DNA of 64,000 nt from Massilia rubra (GCF_011682065.1 NZ_VUYU01000004.1:310001-374000), one strand, 5' to 3'. Positions 7,754 through 16,432 are shown, counted from the stretch's first letter. Translations and numbers: made by a program. The notes: generated from the letters alone by a model not told the origin.

Positions 7754-8446
7754 TTGCGTAGATGCCGGTTTGCGCTCGCACTGGCGTGCTGCCTCGCGGG
7801 CGGCAACGCCTGCGCCCAGGCCAGCGGCAGCGTGTCGCTGGTCTCCGACTATAATTATCGCGGCGTCGGCTACAGCAAGGGCGACCCGGTGGCCCAGTTC
7901 AACCTCTCGTTCGACACCCGCAGCGGCTTTTATGCGGGCACGTTCGCGTCGCAGCTCAAAATGAGCGGCACGCCGCGCGGCGTGTACGCGATCGGCTACG
8001 CCGGCTATGCGCGGCGCATGTCGGCGGGGCCGTCGTGGGAAGTGGGGGCGTCGAACCACACCTTTTCCAGCATGTCGGCCCTGAACTACCGCGAAGTGTA
8101 TGCGGGGCTGGGCGGCGACCGGCTCAGTGGCAGGGTGTCGTATTCGCCGGCCTACCTGGGCACCAGCATGCGCACGGTGTACGGGGAACTCAATGGCGGC
8201 GTGGCGCTCACCGACGATGTGGGCTTGTTCGCGCGGGTCGGCTACCTGCGCCCGCTGTCAACGGTGCCGCGCTACACTTCCGGCGCGCGGGCCGACGCAC
8301 GGATCGGCGTGAGCATGAGCATCGAGGCCTGGAAAGTGCAGGCCGCGTGGGACGCGCTGCACGCGGAGCGGGGCGCCTACGCGCGCTCGAGCGGCAGTAT
8401 CGGCTCGCGCAACGGGCTGGTGCTCACCGTCGGCCGTTCTTTCTAA
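7754..8446 (+). CDS. TorF-family putative porin
   Basis: A 230-residue outer-membrane barrel. After a Cys-rich signal peptide, the mature start GSVSLVSDYNYRGVGYS and the repeating GFYAGTFASQ are the signature of the TIGR02001/TorF family. It ends LTVGRSF with terminal Phe as in BAM substrates. The start is TTG at 7754, supported by GGAG six bases upstream and by the signal peptide that begins there. It lies 24 bases after the subtilase stop and is probably the last gene of that operon. Substrate unknown. Confidence 0.85.
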   Translation: MRRCRFALALACCLAGGNACAQASGSVSLVSDYNYRGVGYSKGDPVAQFNLSFDTRSGFYAGTFASQLKMSGTPRGVYAIGYAGYARRMSAGPSWEVGASNHTFSSMSALNYREVYAGLGGDRLSGRVSYSPAYLGTSMRTVYGELNGGVALTDDVGLFARVGYLRPLSTVPRYTSGARADARIGVSMSIEAWKVQAAWDALHAERGAYARSSGSIGSRNGLVLTVGRSF

Positions 8447-8452
8447 ACGCAT

Positions 8453-8548
8453 GGTGTCAGGTCTGACATTCGGACACGAGCTGATCCTTAAGTACAACTA
8501 CGCAGCCATCTAGAGTTGAGCCCGTGTCCGAATGTCAGACCTGACACC
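8453..8548. repeat. Perfect 26-bp inverted repeat (REP/MITE-like) with 44-base loop
   Basis: Arms 8453-8478 and 8523-8548 are perfect reverse complements, beginning GGTGTCAGGTCTGACATTCG. No ORF lies inside. The arm core (GTCTGACA) resembles the GGGTCTGACCC arms of the element at 57.4 kb. It looks like a non-autonomous dispersed repeat and lies just after the TorF stop, where it could also act as a transcription-stopping hairpin. Confidence 0.8.
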
Positions 8549-8557
8549 GGGGGTGGG

Positions 8558-8596
8558 AAAAAGAAAAAGGGCCTGAAGATTTCTCTACAGGCCCTT
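8558..8596 (-). terminator. Intrinsic terminator of tRNA-Arg copy 1
   Basis: On the minus strand, GGGCCTGTAG...CTTCAGGCCC forms a stem followed by TTTTTCTTTTT. The same hairpin is repeated after all three tRNA copies. Confidence 0.85.
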
Positions 8597-8610
8597 CGTC
8601 TTACGAATAT

Positions 8611-8687
8611 TGGTGCGGCTGGCAGGAATTGAACCCACGACCCCTTGGTTCGTAGCCAAGTACTCTATCCAGCTGAGCTACAGCCGC
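8611..8687 (-). tRNA. tRNA-Arg(ACG), copy 1
   Basis: A 77-base cloverleaf with encoded CCA: acceptor GCGGCTG/CAGCCGC with discriminator A, D-arm AGCTCAGCTGGATAGAGT, anticodon stem-loop TTGGCTACGAACCAA (anticodon ACG, wobble A to inosine), and T-arm with GGTTCAATTCC. ACG is the usual Arg CGN-reading species of bacteria. Identical to copies 2 and 3. Confidence 0.97.
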
Positions 8688-8697
8688 GTATGCAAAG

Positions 8698-8703
8698 ATT
8701 ATA
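8698..8703 (-). promoter_or_regulatory. -10 box (TATAAT) of tRNA-Arg copy 1
   Basis: A perfect TATAAT on the minus strand, 10 bases before the mature tRNA 5' end, in the context GCTATAATC. The -35 is weak. The same box is kept in front of each copy. Confidence 0.7.
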
Positions 8704-8777
8704 GCAGCAACTTCTTCATTCGCCAAATATTCTCACAGCTTGCTTGAGAACTCGCCGAATAAGCAAACCGTCGAGCA

Positions 8778-8812
8778 AAGAAAAAGGGCCCGAAGATTTC
8801 TCTACAGGCCCT
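8778..8812 (-). terminator. Intrinsic terminator of tRNA-Arg copy 2
   Basis: Same GGGCC...GGCCC hairpin and minus-strand T-tract as after copy 1, with one stem base changed. Confidence 0.8.
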
Positions 8813-8827
8813 CTATCTTACGAATGT

Positions 8828-8904
8828 TGGTGCGGCTGGCAGGAATTGAACCCACGACCCCTTGGTTCGTAGCCAAGTACTCTATCCAGCTGAGCTACAG
8901 CCGC
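8828..8904 (-). tRNA. tRNA-Arg(ACG), copy 2
   Basis: Sequence identical to copies 1 and 3 over all 77 bases including CCA; anticodon ACG. Confidence 0.97.
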
Positions 8905-8916
8905 GCTTAAGCAAAT

Positions 8917-8922
8917 ATTATA
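8917..8922 (-). promoter_or_regulatory. -10 box (TATAAT) of tRNA-Arg copy 2
   Basis: A perfect TATAAT on the minus strand, 12 bases before the tRNA 5' end, in the same CTGCTATAAT context as the other copies. Confidence 0.7.
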
Positions 8923-8995
8923 GCAGTGCGCGATGACTTTGCCAAATCTTCTCACGCATTTCTTTTGAAAATACCGAACAAGCAAACAGTAGGGC

Positions 8996-9032
8996 AAAGA
9001 AAAAGGGCCTGGAGATTTCTCTACAGGCCCTT
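8996..9032 (-). terminator. Intrinsic terminator of tRNA-Arg copy 3
   Basis: GGGCCTGTAG...CTCCAGGCCC hairpin followed by a T-tract on the minus strand. Confidence 0.8.
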
Positions 9033-9046
9033 CGTCTTACGAATTT

Positions 9047-9123
9047 TGGTGCGGCTGGCAGGAATTGAACCCACGACCCCTTGGTTCGTAGCCAAGTACT
9101 CTATCCAGCTGAGCTACAGCCGC
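9047..9123 (-). tRNA. tRNA-Arg(ACG), copy 3
   Basis: Sequence identical to copies 1 and 2; the first gene of the tandem array in the direction of transcription. Confidence 0.97.
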
Positions 9124-9133
9124 TTAAGCAACT

Positions 9134-9139
9134 ATTATA
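9134..9139 (-). promoter_or_regulatory. -10 box (TATAAT) of tRNA-Arg copy 3
   Basis: A perfect TATAAT on the minus strand, 10 bases before the tRNA; a possible poor -35 (TTCCAG) lies 17 bases further upstream. Confidence 0.7.
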
Positions 9140-9354
9140 GCAGCTTCACCTTGTTTCTGGAACCTTGTTTTGCTGGCGCCTGTCGCTCGGTGCTTCTACT
9201 ACTCTCCGGATCGCTTGCATTTCCGAAGAAGGCGCTATTGTAGTGGCGCCTTCGCCGTTTGTCCAGAGGGCAAACCGAAAGGAGCGCCCGGCAAGTAATT
9301 TTCACCCCGGGCCAGCCATCTGTTAGATTACTCCAATTGCTGCGTGGAATGCTC

Positions 9355-12300
9355 ATGATGCTTCGTTTGACGACCCGACCGAACGCGACACTGTTCCGGC
9401 TGGCCCTTGCCTGGCTGCTGGGCCTGGCGTGCGTGGGGATGGCGCTGGCCGCTCCCGTGCGCAGCCTGCGCTTCGAGCATATCGGGCTCGAACAGGGCTT
9501 GTCGCAGGAGTCGGTGCAGAGCATCCTGCAGGACCGCCAGGGCTTCATGTGGTTCGGCACCCAGGCGGGCCTGAACCGCTACGACGGTTACCGCATGACC
9601 GTCTTCAAGAACGATCCCGCCGATCCGGACAGCATCGCCGACAATTACATCTCCGCCTCGTTCGAGGACGACCAGGGCCGCCTGTGGTTCGGCACCAAGG
9701 GCGGCTTGATCCGTTACGACCGCGCCACCCGCAAATTCATCCGCTACGCGACCGCCGGCAACGCGGCCGATGGCATGAACAACCGCGTGGTCTCTGCCAT
9801 CGTGGCCGACGGCGGCGGCGGCCTGTGGCTGGCCACCGGCGAAGGACTCAAGCACTTCGACCCGGCCAGCGCGCGCTTTGCCACGTTGCGCCACGATCCG
9901 GGCGACGCCACCAGCCTTTCCGACGACCGCGTCAACGCGCTGGTGCGCGACACCGACGGGAGCCTGTGGGTGGCGACCGCCCGTGGACTGGACCGGCTGG
10001 CACGCGGCGCACAGCGCTTCGAGCGCTTTACGATCGCCTCGGGCGACGACCCCCGGCGTAGCGACGCCCGGCGCAACCAGGTGCTCTCGCTCGCGCTCGG
10101 CGCGAACCGCACCTTATGGGTCGGCACCGGCGCCGGGCTCGAAGCGTGGCAGCTGGGCGCGGCGCAGCCGGCGCGGCGCCAGTTCGGCGCGGCCGACGGC
10201 ATCGGCGCGGTGCGCGTGCAGTCGCTGTATCACGACGCGAAGGGCAACCTGTGGGCCGGCACCGAACTCGATGGCCTGTTCTTGCGCGACCCCGCCAGCG
10301 GCGCATTCGTGAGCTACCGCCACCAGCCGCTCGACCGCCATTCGCTGTCGGACAACCGCATCGCGGCCAGCTTCCTCGACCGCAGCGGCACCCTCTGGGT
10401 CGGCAGCTGGTTCGGCGGCGTGAACCGGGTCGACATCGCCAGCGGCGGCTTTAACCGGCTCGCGCACGCGCCGGACGACCCGGCCAGCCTCAGTTCCAAC
10501 AAGATCCGGGCGCTGGCGCCGGACGGCCATGGCACGCTGTGGCTCGGCACCACCGGCGGCGGCGTCAACAAGGTCGACCTGCAAAAGGGCAGCGTTACCC
10601 GCCTGCGCGCGGGCGAGCTGGTGACGGCGCTGGCGGTCGGGGGCGAGCGCGTCTGGGTCGGCACGCCCACCGGCCTGTCGTCGATGGACAAGGAGGGCGG
10701 CCACGTCACGCCGCTGCCGCTCGGCGGCGACGCCAACGCCTCATATATCCAGCGCCTGCTGATCGGCCGCGCCGGCAAGCTGTGGATCGTCACGCGCGGC
10801 GGCGTGGTGCGCTACGATCCGGCCAGCGACACCCGGATCGGCTGGCGCCACGATCCGCACAATCCGCACAGCCTGGGCGAGAACCACGGCTTTGCGATCG
10901 TGGAAGACCAGCGCGGCATCGTCTGGATCGGCACCGACAACGGCCTCGAACGGCTCGACCCGGCCACCAGCCGCTTTACCCATTACCGCTACGACCCGGC
11001 CGATGCGGCCAGCCTGCGCCACAGCCGCATCTATTATCTGTTCGAGTCGCGCGCCGGCCAGCTGTGGGTAGGCACCGCGGGGGGCCTGCACCGGGTCGAT
11101 CCCGGGGCCGACGGCAAGGTGCGCTTTCGCTTTTATGATCTTAACGGCACTGGGGCCGCCGACCCTATCGGCGGCATCGCGGAAGACGACGCCGGCATGC
11201 TGTGGGTGAGCAGCACCGCCGGGCTGGCGCGGCTGGACCCGTCCAACGGCCAGGTCAAGCACTACACCGCCAGGGATGGCCTGACCGATGGCTCGTATTT
11301 CGTCGGCGCGGCCGCGCGCAGCGGCGACGGCAGCCTGCACTTCGGCGGCATCAATGGCCTGACCTCGTTCCGTCCCGAGGCGATCCGCGAAAATCCCTAC
11401 CCGCCGGCGGTCATGATCACCGATTTCCTGATCTTCAACCGTCCGCTGCGCGCCGGCCAGCAGCTTGGCGACGCCACCTTCAAAGGCGCCATCGAAGACG
11501 CGCGCGAGCTCACGCTGTCGTACCGCGATTCGGTGCTCTCGCTCGAATTCGCGGCCCTGCATTTTGCCGACCCCCAGCGCAACCGCTACCTGTACCAGCT
11601 CGAAGGCTTCGACCAGGGATGGGTCAGCACCGACGCCGGCAAGCGCTTCGCCACCTACACCAATCTCGATCCGGGACGGTATGTATTCCGCGTCAGGGCC
11701 AGCAACAAGGACGGCGTGTGGAACGAGGCGCCGACCACGCTGGCCATCACGATTACGCCGCCGGCCTGGAAAACCTGGTGGTTCCGGCTGGCGCTGGCGG
11801 CGCTGGTGGCGGGCGTCGGCTATGCGCTGCTGCGCCTGCGGGTGCGCGCGCTGGTGCGGCAAAAATCCCTGCTCGAGCGCCTGGTCGGCTCGCGCACGGC
11901 GGAACTGCGGCTGCAAAAGGATTCGGTCGAACGCCAGAAAGCGGAAGTCGAGCAGGCGCACCGCAATATCGCGCTCCTGAGCGACATCGGCCGCAAGCTG
12001 ACCGCCAAACTCGATAGCGAGTCGATCATGCTGATGCTGTACGCCCACGTCAATGAGCTGATGGATGCGAGCGTGTTCGGCATCGGCCTGTATCGGCCGG
12101 AGCGCGCCTGCATCGACTATCCGTTCGCGATGGAGGGTGGCAAGCGCTATTTGCCGTATTCGCGCAGCATGGACCAGCCGAACCAGCTGGCGGTATGGTG
12201 CATCGTTAACGAGCGCGAGGTATTCATCAATGACCTGGAGAAGGAGTACGGCAATTACATCGGCGACCTGCTGCTCACATCCAGCGAAGAGAACCTGGGC

Positions 12301-13317
12301 ACGCTCGAAGACGGCTCTCTGCCGACCACGCCGCGCTCGCTGTTGTATGTGCCGATCGCGGTCAACGGCCGCATGCTGGGCGTGGTGTCGGTGCACAGCT
12401 ATGCGACCAATGCCTACGAACGCATTCACCTCGACATGCTGCGCACGCTGGCGTCCTACGTCGGCGTGGCGTTCGACAATGCCGACGCCTACCGCCAGCT
12501 CCAGAGCACCCAGGCGCAACTGGTCGCGCAGGAAAAGCTGGCGGCACTCGGCTCGCTGGTGGCCGGAGTGGCGCACGAACTCAATACCCCGATCGGCAAC
12601 AGCCTGCTGATGGCCAGCACCTTGCAGGAGAAAACCAGCGCGATCGCCGAGAAGTTCGACGGCGCCACCATCCGCCGCTCCGACCTGAAGGTGTTCATCG
12701 ATGCGTCGCAGGAGGCGTCGGAGCTGATCATGCGCAGTCTGTTCAACGCGGCCGACCTGCTCAACAGCTTCAAGCAGGTGGCGGTGGACCAGGCCAGCGC
12801 GCAGCGGCGCCGCTTCGATCTCGAACAGGCCGCGCACGAAATCGTGGCCACCATGATGAACCAGGTGCGCAAGGCCGGCCACACGCTCACGCTGACGGTG
12901 GAACCCGGCATCGAGATGGAGAGCTACCCCGGACCGTTCGGGCAGGTGATGATCAACCTGATTAACAACGCCTTGCTGCATGCGTTCGAAGGGCGCATCG
13001 GCGGCGCGATCACGGTCACGGCCGGCCGGCAAGGGACGGAACGGGTGCAACTGGTGTTCGTCGATGACGGTGTCGGCATTCCGATCGAGCACCAGGCGCG
13101 CATTTTCGATCCGTTTTTCACGACCAAGATGGGGCAGGGCGGGTCCGGCCTGGGCCTCAATATCACGTACAACATCGTCACGTCGCTGCTGGAAGGGAGT
13201 ATTCGCGTCGAAAGCGGCGCGGGACGCGGCACCACGTTCTTCATCGACCTGCCGCTCAGGGTGGCGGCGCAGGCGAACACACACAAGGAGATGCATGACC
13301 ATCATCACGACCGTTGA
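9355..13317 (+). CDS. Two-component sensor histidine kinase with periplasmic beta-propeller, Y_Y_Y, GAF and HATPase domains
   Basis: A 1320-residue inner-membrane sensor. Signal peptide, then about 14 Reg_prop repeats (repeated GxLWVGTxxGL and F..Y.HDP.DP.SL) forming two seven-bladed propellers to about residue 680. A Y_Y_Y domain (about 687-800), a membrane helix (about 803-825), a short coiled coil, and a GAF domain (about 870-1040) follow. The kinase core has phospho-acceptor His1074 (VAGVAHELNTPIGN), N-box NLINNALLHAFEG, G1 DDGVGIP and G2 GGSGLGLN. There is no receiver domain and no response regulator nearby. Start 9355 has GGA six bases upstream. Its 3' end overlaps lldD by 23 bases. Such sensors often detect extracellular polysaccharide, but the ligand is unknown. 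Confidence 0.93.
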   Translation: MMLRLTTRPNATLFRLALAWLLGLACVGMALAAPVRSLRFEHIGLEQGLSQESVQSILQDRQGFMWFGTQAGLNRYDGYRMTVFKNDPADPDSIADNYISASFEDDQGRLWFGTKGGLIRYDRATRKFIRYATAGNAADGMNNRVVSAIVADGGGGLWLATGEGLKHFDPASARFATLRHDPGDATSLSDDRVNALVRDTDGSLWVATARGLDRLARGAQRFERFTIASGDDPRRSDARRNQVLSLALGANRTLWVGTGAGLEAWQLGAAQPARRQFGAADGIGAVRVQSLYHDAKGNLWAGTELDGLFLRDPASGAFVSYRHQPLDRHSLSDNRIAASFLDRSGTLWVGSWFGGVNRVDIASGGFNRLAHAPDDPASLSSNKIRALAPDGHGTLWLGTTGGGVNKVDLQKGSVTRLRAGELVTALAVGGERVWVGTPTGLSSMDKEGGHVTPLPLGGDANASYIQRLLIGRAGKLWIVTRGGVVRYDPASDTRIGWRHDPHNPHSLGENHGFAIVEDQRGIVWIGTDNGLERLDPATSRFTHYRYDPADAASLRHSRIYYLFESRAGQLWVGTAGGLHRVDPGADGKVRFRFYDLNGTGAADPIGGIAEDDAGMLWVSSTAGLARLDPSNGQVKHYTARDGLTDGSYFVGAAARSGDGSLHFGGINGLTSFRPEAIRENPYPPAVMITDFLIFNRPLRAGQQLGDATFKGAIEDARELTLSYRDSVLSLEFAALHFADPQRNRYLYQLEGFDQGWVSTDAGKRFATYTNLDPGRYVFRVRASNKDGVWNEAPTTLAITITPPAWKTWWFRLALAALVAGVGYALLRLRVRALVRQKSLLERLVGSRTAELRLQKDSVERQKAEVEQAHRNIALLSDIGRKLTAKLDSESIMLMLYAHVNELMDASVFGIGLYRPERACIDYPFAMEGGKRYLPYSRSMDQPNQLAVWCIVNEREVFINDLEKEYGNYIGDLLLTSSEENLGTLEDGSLPTTPRSLLYVPIAVNGRMLGVVSVHSYATNAYERIHLDMLRTLASYVGVAFDNADAYRQLQSTQAQLVAQEKLAALGSLVAGVAHELNTPIGNSLLMASTLQEKTSAIAEKFDGATIRRSDLKVFIDASQEASELIMRSLFNAADLLNSFKQVAVDQASAQRRRFDLEQAAHEIVATMMNQVRKAGHTLTLTVEPGIEMESYPGPFGQVMINLINNALLHAFEGRIGGAITVTAGRQGTERVQLVFVDDGVGIPIEHQARIFDPFFTTKMGQGGSGLGLNITYNIVTSLLEGSIRVESGAGRGTTFFIDLPLRVAAQANTHKEMHDHHHDR

Positions 13318-14440
13318 AGACTTGCGGGTACTGGCCAAGAAGCGCGTTCCGCGCATGTTCTACGATTACGCCGACGCCGGTTCCTGGACCGAATCGACCT
13401 ACCGCGCCAACAGCGACGATTTTGCGAAGATCAAATTCCGCCAGCGGGTGGCGGTCAACCTGGTCGACCGCACCACCCGCACGACGATGATAGGGCAGGA
13501 GGTGGCGATGCCGGTGGCGCTGGCCCCGACCGGGCTGACCGGCATGCAGCATGCGGACGGCGAGATCCTGGCCGCGCGCGCCGCCGAACGCTTCGGCGTG
13601 CCGTTCACCCTCTCGACCATGAGCATCTGCTCGATCGAGGACGTGGCGGCGCATACCACCAAGCCGTTCTGGTTCCAGCTGTATGTGATGAAGGACCGCG
13701 CCTTCATCGAGCGCCTGATCGACCGCGCCAGGGCGGCGCGCTGCTCGGCGCTGGTGCTCACGCTCGACCTGCAGGTGCTGGGCCAGCGCCACAAGGATAT
13801 CCGCAACGGCATGACCGCGCCGCCCAAGATGACGCTGGCGAACATCGTCAACCTGATGACCAAGCCGCGCTGGTGCATGGGCATCCTGCGCACGCCGCGT
13901 CGCGGCTTCGGCAATATCGTCGGCCATGCCAGCGATGTGACGGATATGTCGTCATTGTCGGCATGGACCTCGCAGCAGTTCGACCCGGCCCTGTCATGGG
14001 CCGATGTGGAATGGATCAAGCGGCGCTGGGGTGGAAAACTGATCATCAAGGGCATCATGGATGCGCAAGACGCGCGCCTGGCGCTTGATTCCGGCGCCGA
14101 TGCGCTGATCGTATCGAACCATGGCGGGCGCCAGCTCGATGGCGCGCAGTCGAGCATCGGGGCGCTGCCGGCCATCGTGGAGGCGGTCGGCAAGCGCATC
14201 GAGGTGCATATGGATGGCGGCGTGCGCTCGGGGCAGGATGTGATCCGCGCGCTGGCCCTCGGCGCCAAGGGGGTGTATATCGGCCGGCCATTCCTGTACG
14301 GGCTGGGCGCGCTGGGCGAGCAGGGCGTGAGCAAGTGCCTGGAGATCATCCGCAACGAGCTCGATCTGACGATGGCGTTTTGCGGCCTGCGCGACGTGAA
14401 TGACGTGGACAGCAATATCCTGTTGCCGGGGACTTTTTAG
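13295..14440 (+). CDS. lldD: FMN-dependent L-lactate dehydrogenase / alpha-hydroxy-acid dehydrogenase
   Basis: A 381-residue TIM-barrel flavoenzyme oxidising L-lactate (or a related 2-hydroxyacid) to pyruvate and passing electrons to the quinone pool in the LldD family. Seen: N-terminal RVPRMFYDYADAGSW, FMN-binding MPVALAPTGLTGM, WFQLYVMKD, LTLDLQVLGQRHKD, active-site His276 in SNHGGRQLDG, and MDGGVRSGQDVIRALALGAKGVYIGRPF. The start lies inside the kinase gene with AAGGAG four bases upstream, so the two are coupled. The stop overlaps that of the convergent 2-hydroxyacid dehydrogenase. The pairing suggests lactate or glycolate use. Confidence 0.92.
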   Translation: MTIITTVEDLRVLAKKRVPRMFYDYADAGSWTESTYRANSDDFAKIKFRQRVAVNLVDRTTRTTMIGQEVAMPVALAPTGLTGMQHADGEILAARAAERFGVPFTLSTMSICSIEDVAAHTTKPFWFQLYVMKDRAFIERLIDRARAARCSALVLTLDLQVLGQRHKDIRNGMTAPPKMTLANIVNLMTKPRWCMGILRTPRRGFGNIVGHASDVTDMSSLSAWTSQQFDPALSWADVEWIKRRWGGKLIIKGIMDAQDARLALDSGADALIVSNHGGRQLDGAQSSIGALPAIVEAVGKRIEVHMDGGVRSGQDVIRALALGAKGVYIGRPFLYGLGALGEQGVSKCLEIIRNELDLTMAFCGLRDVNDVDSNILLPGTF

Positions 14441-15381
14441 AGCACGTTCTGCGGCTTGCCCGCTTCGAACGCTTCCAGGTTATCGATCAGCATATCGGCC
14501 AGGGTCTGCATGGCACCGGCGCTGGCCCAGGCCACGTGCGGCGTCAGGATGAAGTTGGGCAGGCGTAGCGCCAGCAGCGGATTGCCGGGCAAGGGCGGCT
14601 CCTGGCTCAACACATCGAAGCCGGCGCCGCCGATCACCCCATCGGTCAGCGCCTGTGCCAGCGCCGCTTCGTCCACCAGGCCGCCGCGCGCGGTGTTGAT
14701 CAACAATGCGCTGCGCTTCATGCTGGCCAGTTCGCGCGCGCCGATGATGTTCGTGGTCTGCGCGCTCAAAGGCAGGTGCAGGCTGACCACGTCGGACGTC
14801 GCCAGCAGTTCGGCCAGCGTCACGACATCGACATCGGCGTCGTCTACCGGCGAGCGCGACACCACGGCGACGCGCATGCCGAACGCGCGCCCGAGCGCCG
14901 CCACTTGTTTGCCCAGCGCGCCGTAGCCGACGATGCCGAGCCGGCTGCCGGCCAGGTCGGCTATCGGGTGATCGAGCAGGCAAAACTGGTTCGAGGCCTG
15001 CCAGCGGCCCGCGTCGACGTCCGCGCCATACGCCTTCAGGTTGCGGCGCAGGGCCAGAATGAGGCTCAGGCAATGCTCCGGCACCGACACCAGCGAGTAA
15101 TTGCGGATATTCGATACCACGATCCCGCGCGCGCGGCAGGCGTCGAGATCGACGTTGTTGGCGCCGGTGGCGGCGACGGCCACCATCTTCAGCGCCGGCA
15201 GTTGCGCAATATCGGCCGCGCGCAGCGGCACCTTGTTGGTGATCGCAATGGTGGCGCCGCGCAGGCGTTCGAGCACCTGGCCGGCGCTGGTGGCGCCGTA
15301 GTCGCGCCACGCGTGTTCGAATGCGGGACGCCGCACGTCGGCCATCAGGCTGTCGCGGTCGAGGAAGACGATGTTGTGCAT
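14437..15381 (-). CDS. NAD(P)-dependent D-2-hydroxyacid dehydrogenase (glycerate/hydroxypyruvate type)
   Basis: A 314-residue cytoplasmic enzyme of the D-isomer 2-hydroxyacid dehydrogenase family. Seen: substrate-domain AVAATGANNVDLDACRARGI, Rossmann motif GIVGYGALGKQ, catalytic Arg in NTARGGLVDE, Glu in SQEPPLPGNPL and His in TPHVAWAS. The overall pattern is closest to hydroxypyruvate/glycerate dehydrogenases (HprA/GyaR type). It follows the LysR gene by one base, so both are one transcript and the regulator may control it. Confidence 0.88.
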   Translation of the reverse strand: MHNIVFLDRDSLMADVRRPAFEHAWRDYGATSAGQVLERLRGATIAITNKVPLRAADIAQLPALKMVAVAATGANNVDLDACRARGIVVSNIRNYSLVSVPEHCLSLILALRRNLKAYGADVDAGRWQASNQFCLLDHPIADLAGSRLGIVGYGALGKQVAALGRAFGMRVAVVSRSPVDDADVDVVTLAELLATSDVVSLHLPLSAQTTNIIGARELASMKRSALLINTARGGLVDEAALAQALTDGVIGGAGFDVLSQEPPLPGNPLLALRLPNFILTPHVAWASAGAMQTLADMLIDNLEAFEAGKPQNVL

Positions 15382-15382
15382 A

Positions 15383-16300
15383 TCAGGGCCTTGGCAGTTG
15401 CAGGAGTGGGTGGGTGAGAAACAGGTCGGCGACCCATTCGACGAACACGCGCACCTTGGCCGACAGGTGGCGATTCTGGGGATAGACCACGTTTACCGGC
15501 ACTGGCATGCTGCTCCAGTCGGGGAGCACGATTTCGAGCTTGCCGACGGCGACCATCTGGTCGACCATGAAGCTCGACATCTGCATCAGCCCGAGCCCCT
15601 GCATTCCGGCGGTCATATAGGCGGTGGAGTCGTTCACGGCCAGGCAGGCGGGGGCTGCGACGGTGATCACTTCATCGCCCCGGATGAAATCCCAGTCGAA
15701 GATCTTGCCGGTCTTGGTGGAGAAGTAGTTGACGCAGCGGTGGCTGGCCAGGTCGTGCGGATGGGTGGGCCGTCCATGCCGGTCCAGGTAGCCCGGCGTG
15801 GCGCAGGTGACAAAATTGAGCACGCCCACGCGGCGCGCGATCAGCGCCGAATCGGGCAGGTTGCCGCCCCGGATGGCGCAATCGACGCCTTCTTCGATCA
15901 GGTCCACCGGGCGGTCACCGATACCGAGGTCGAGCCGGATGTCGGGGTAGCGATCGAAAAAATCGGACAGGGCCGGCAGCAGGATGTCGTTGGCGAACCC
16001 GCTCGAGACATCCACGCGCAGCCGTCCGCTCGGATTGGCGCGATTGCGCGAGAGTGATTCTTCGGCCTCGCGCACATCCGACAGAATGCGCAGGCAGCGT
16101 TCATAATAGGCGGCGCCGTCGGCGGTCACGCTCACATGCCGCGTTGTGCGGTGCAACAGCTTGACTTCGAGCGCCAGTTCGAGCGCCTGCACCAGGGTCG
16201 ACACGGTGGCTTTGGGGAGCTGCATGTTCTCGGCCGCGCGCGTAAAGCCGCCGGCGTCGACCACCTGCACAAACACTTCCATTGCTTGTAATTTATTCAT
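15383..16300 (-). CDS. LysR-family transcriptional regulator
   Basis: A 305-residue regulator. N-terminal winged helix-turn-helix MEVFVQVVDAGGFTRAAENM...KATVSTLVQALE, then VKLLHRTTRHVSVT, linker helix, and the periplasmic-binding-type effector domain (RLRVDVSSGFANDILLPAL onward). The pattern is that of the CrgA/YafC-like subgroup. A perfect 22-bp palindrome lies 11-32 bases upstream of its start, in the region shared with the divergent small-protein/hydrolase genes, so autoregulation and control of the divergent operon are likely. Confidence 0.93.
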   Translation of the reverse strand: MNKLQAMEVFVQVVDAGGFTRAAENMQLPKATVSTLVQALELALEVKLLHRTTRHVSVTADGAAYYERCLRILSDVREAEESLSRNRANPSGRLRVDVSSGFANDILLPALSDFFDRYPDIRLDLGIGDRPVDLIEEGVDCAIRGGNLPDSALIARRVGVLNFVTCATPGYLDRHGRPTHPHDLASHRCVNYFSTKTGKIFDWDFIRGDEVITVAAPACLAVNDSTAYMTAGMQGLGLMQMSSFMVDQMVAVGKLEIVLPDWSSMPVPVNVVYPQNRHLSAKVRVFVEWVADLFLTHPLLQLPRP

Positions 16301-16310
16301 ATTTCTCCGT

Positions 16311-16332
16311 ATTGTTCAGAATCCTGAACAAT
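16311..16332. promoter_or_regulatory. Palindromic LysR-type operator candidate
   Basis: ATTGTTCAG-AATC-CTGAACAAT: perfect 9-bp arms around 4 bases, containing a T-N11-A core. It lies between the LysR start (16300) and the divergent gene at 16433, the usual place for a LysR box. Regulator assignment is inferred from position. Confidence 0.6.
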
Positions 16333-16432
16333 CAATTCGCTCTTGCCCTCTTTATCAGATTGTAGATCAAGTTTAAAGTGGCCGTACTGCATCAAAGGAT
16401 GTCGGGACAATCGGAAGGAAAGGGCTACTCTT

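Noticed and set aside
8926-9243. Plus-strand 105-codon frame across tRNA-Arg copy 3
   Set aside because: It is antisense to a tRNA gene and its promoter; no family pattern or SD.
9259-9354. Extended N-terminus of the sensor kinase
   Set aside because: Would place 32 polar residues before the signal peptide; SD and signal peptide support 9355.
10741-13356. 871-codon minus-strand open frame opposite the sensor kinase
   Set aside because: Arg/His/Gln-rich shadow of a high-GC gene; the sense strand carries clear kinase motifs.
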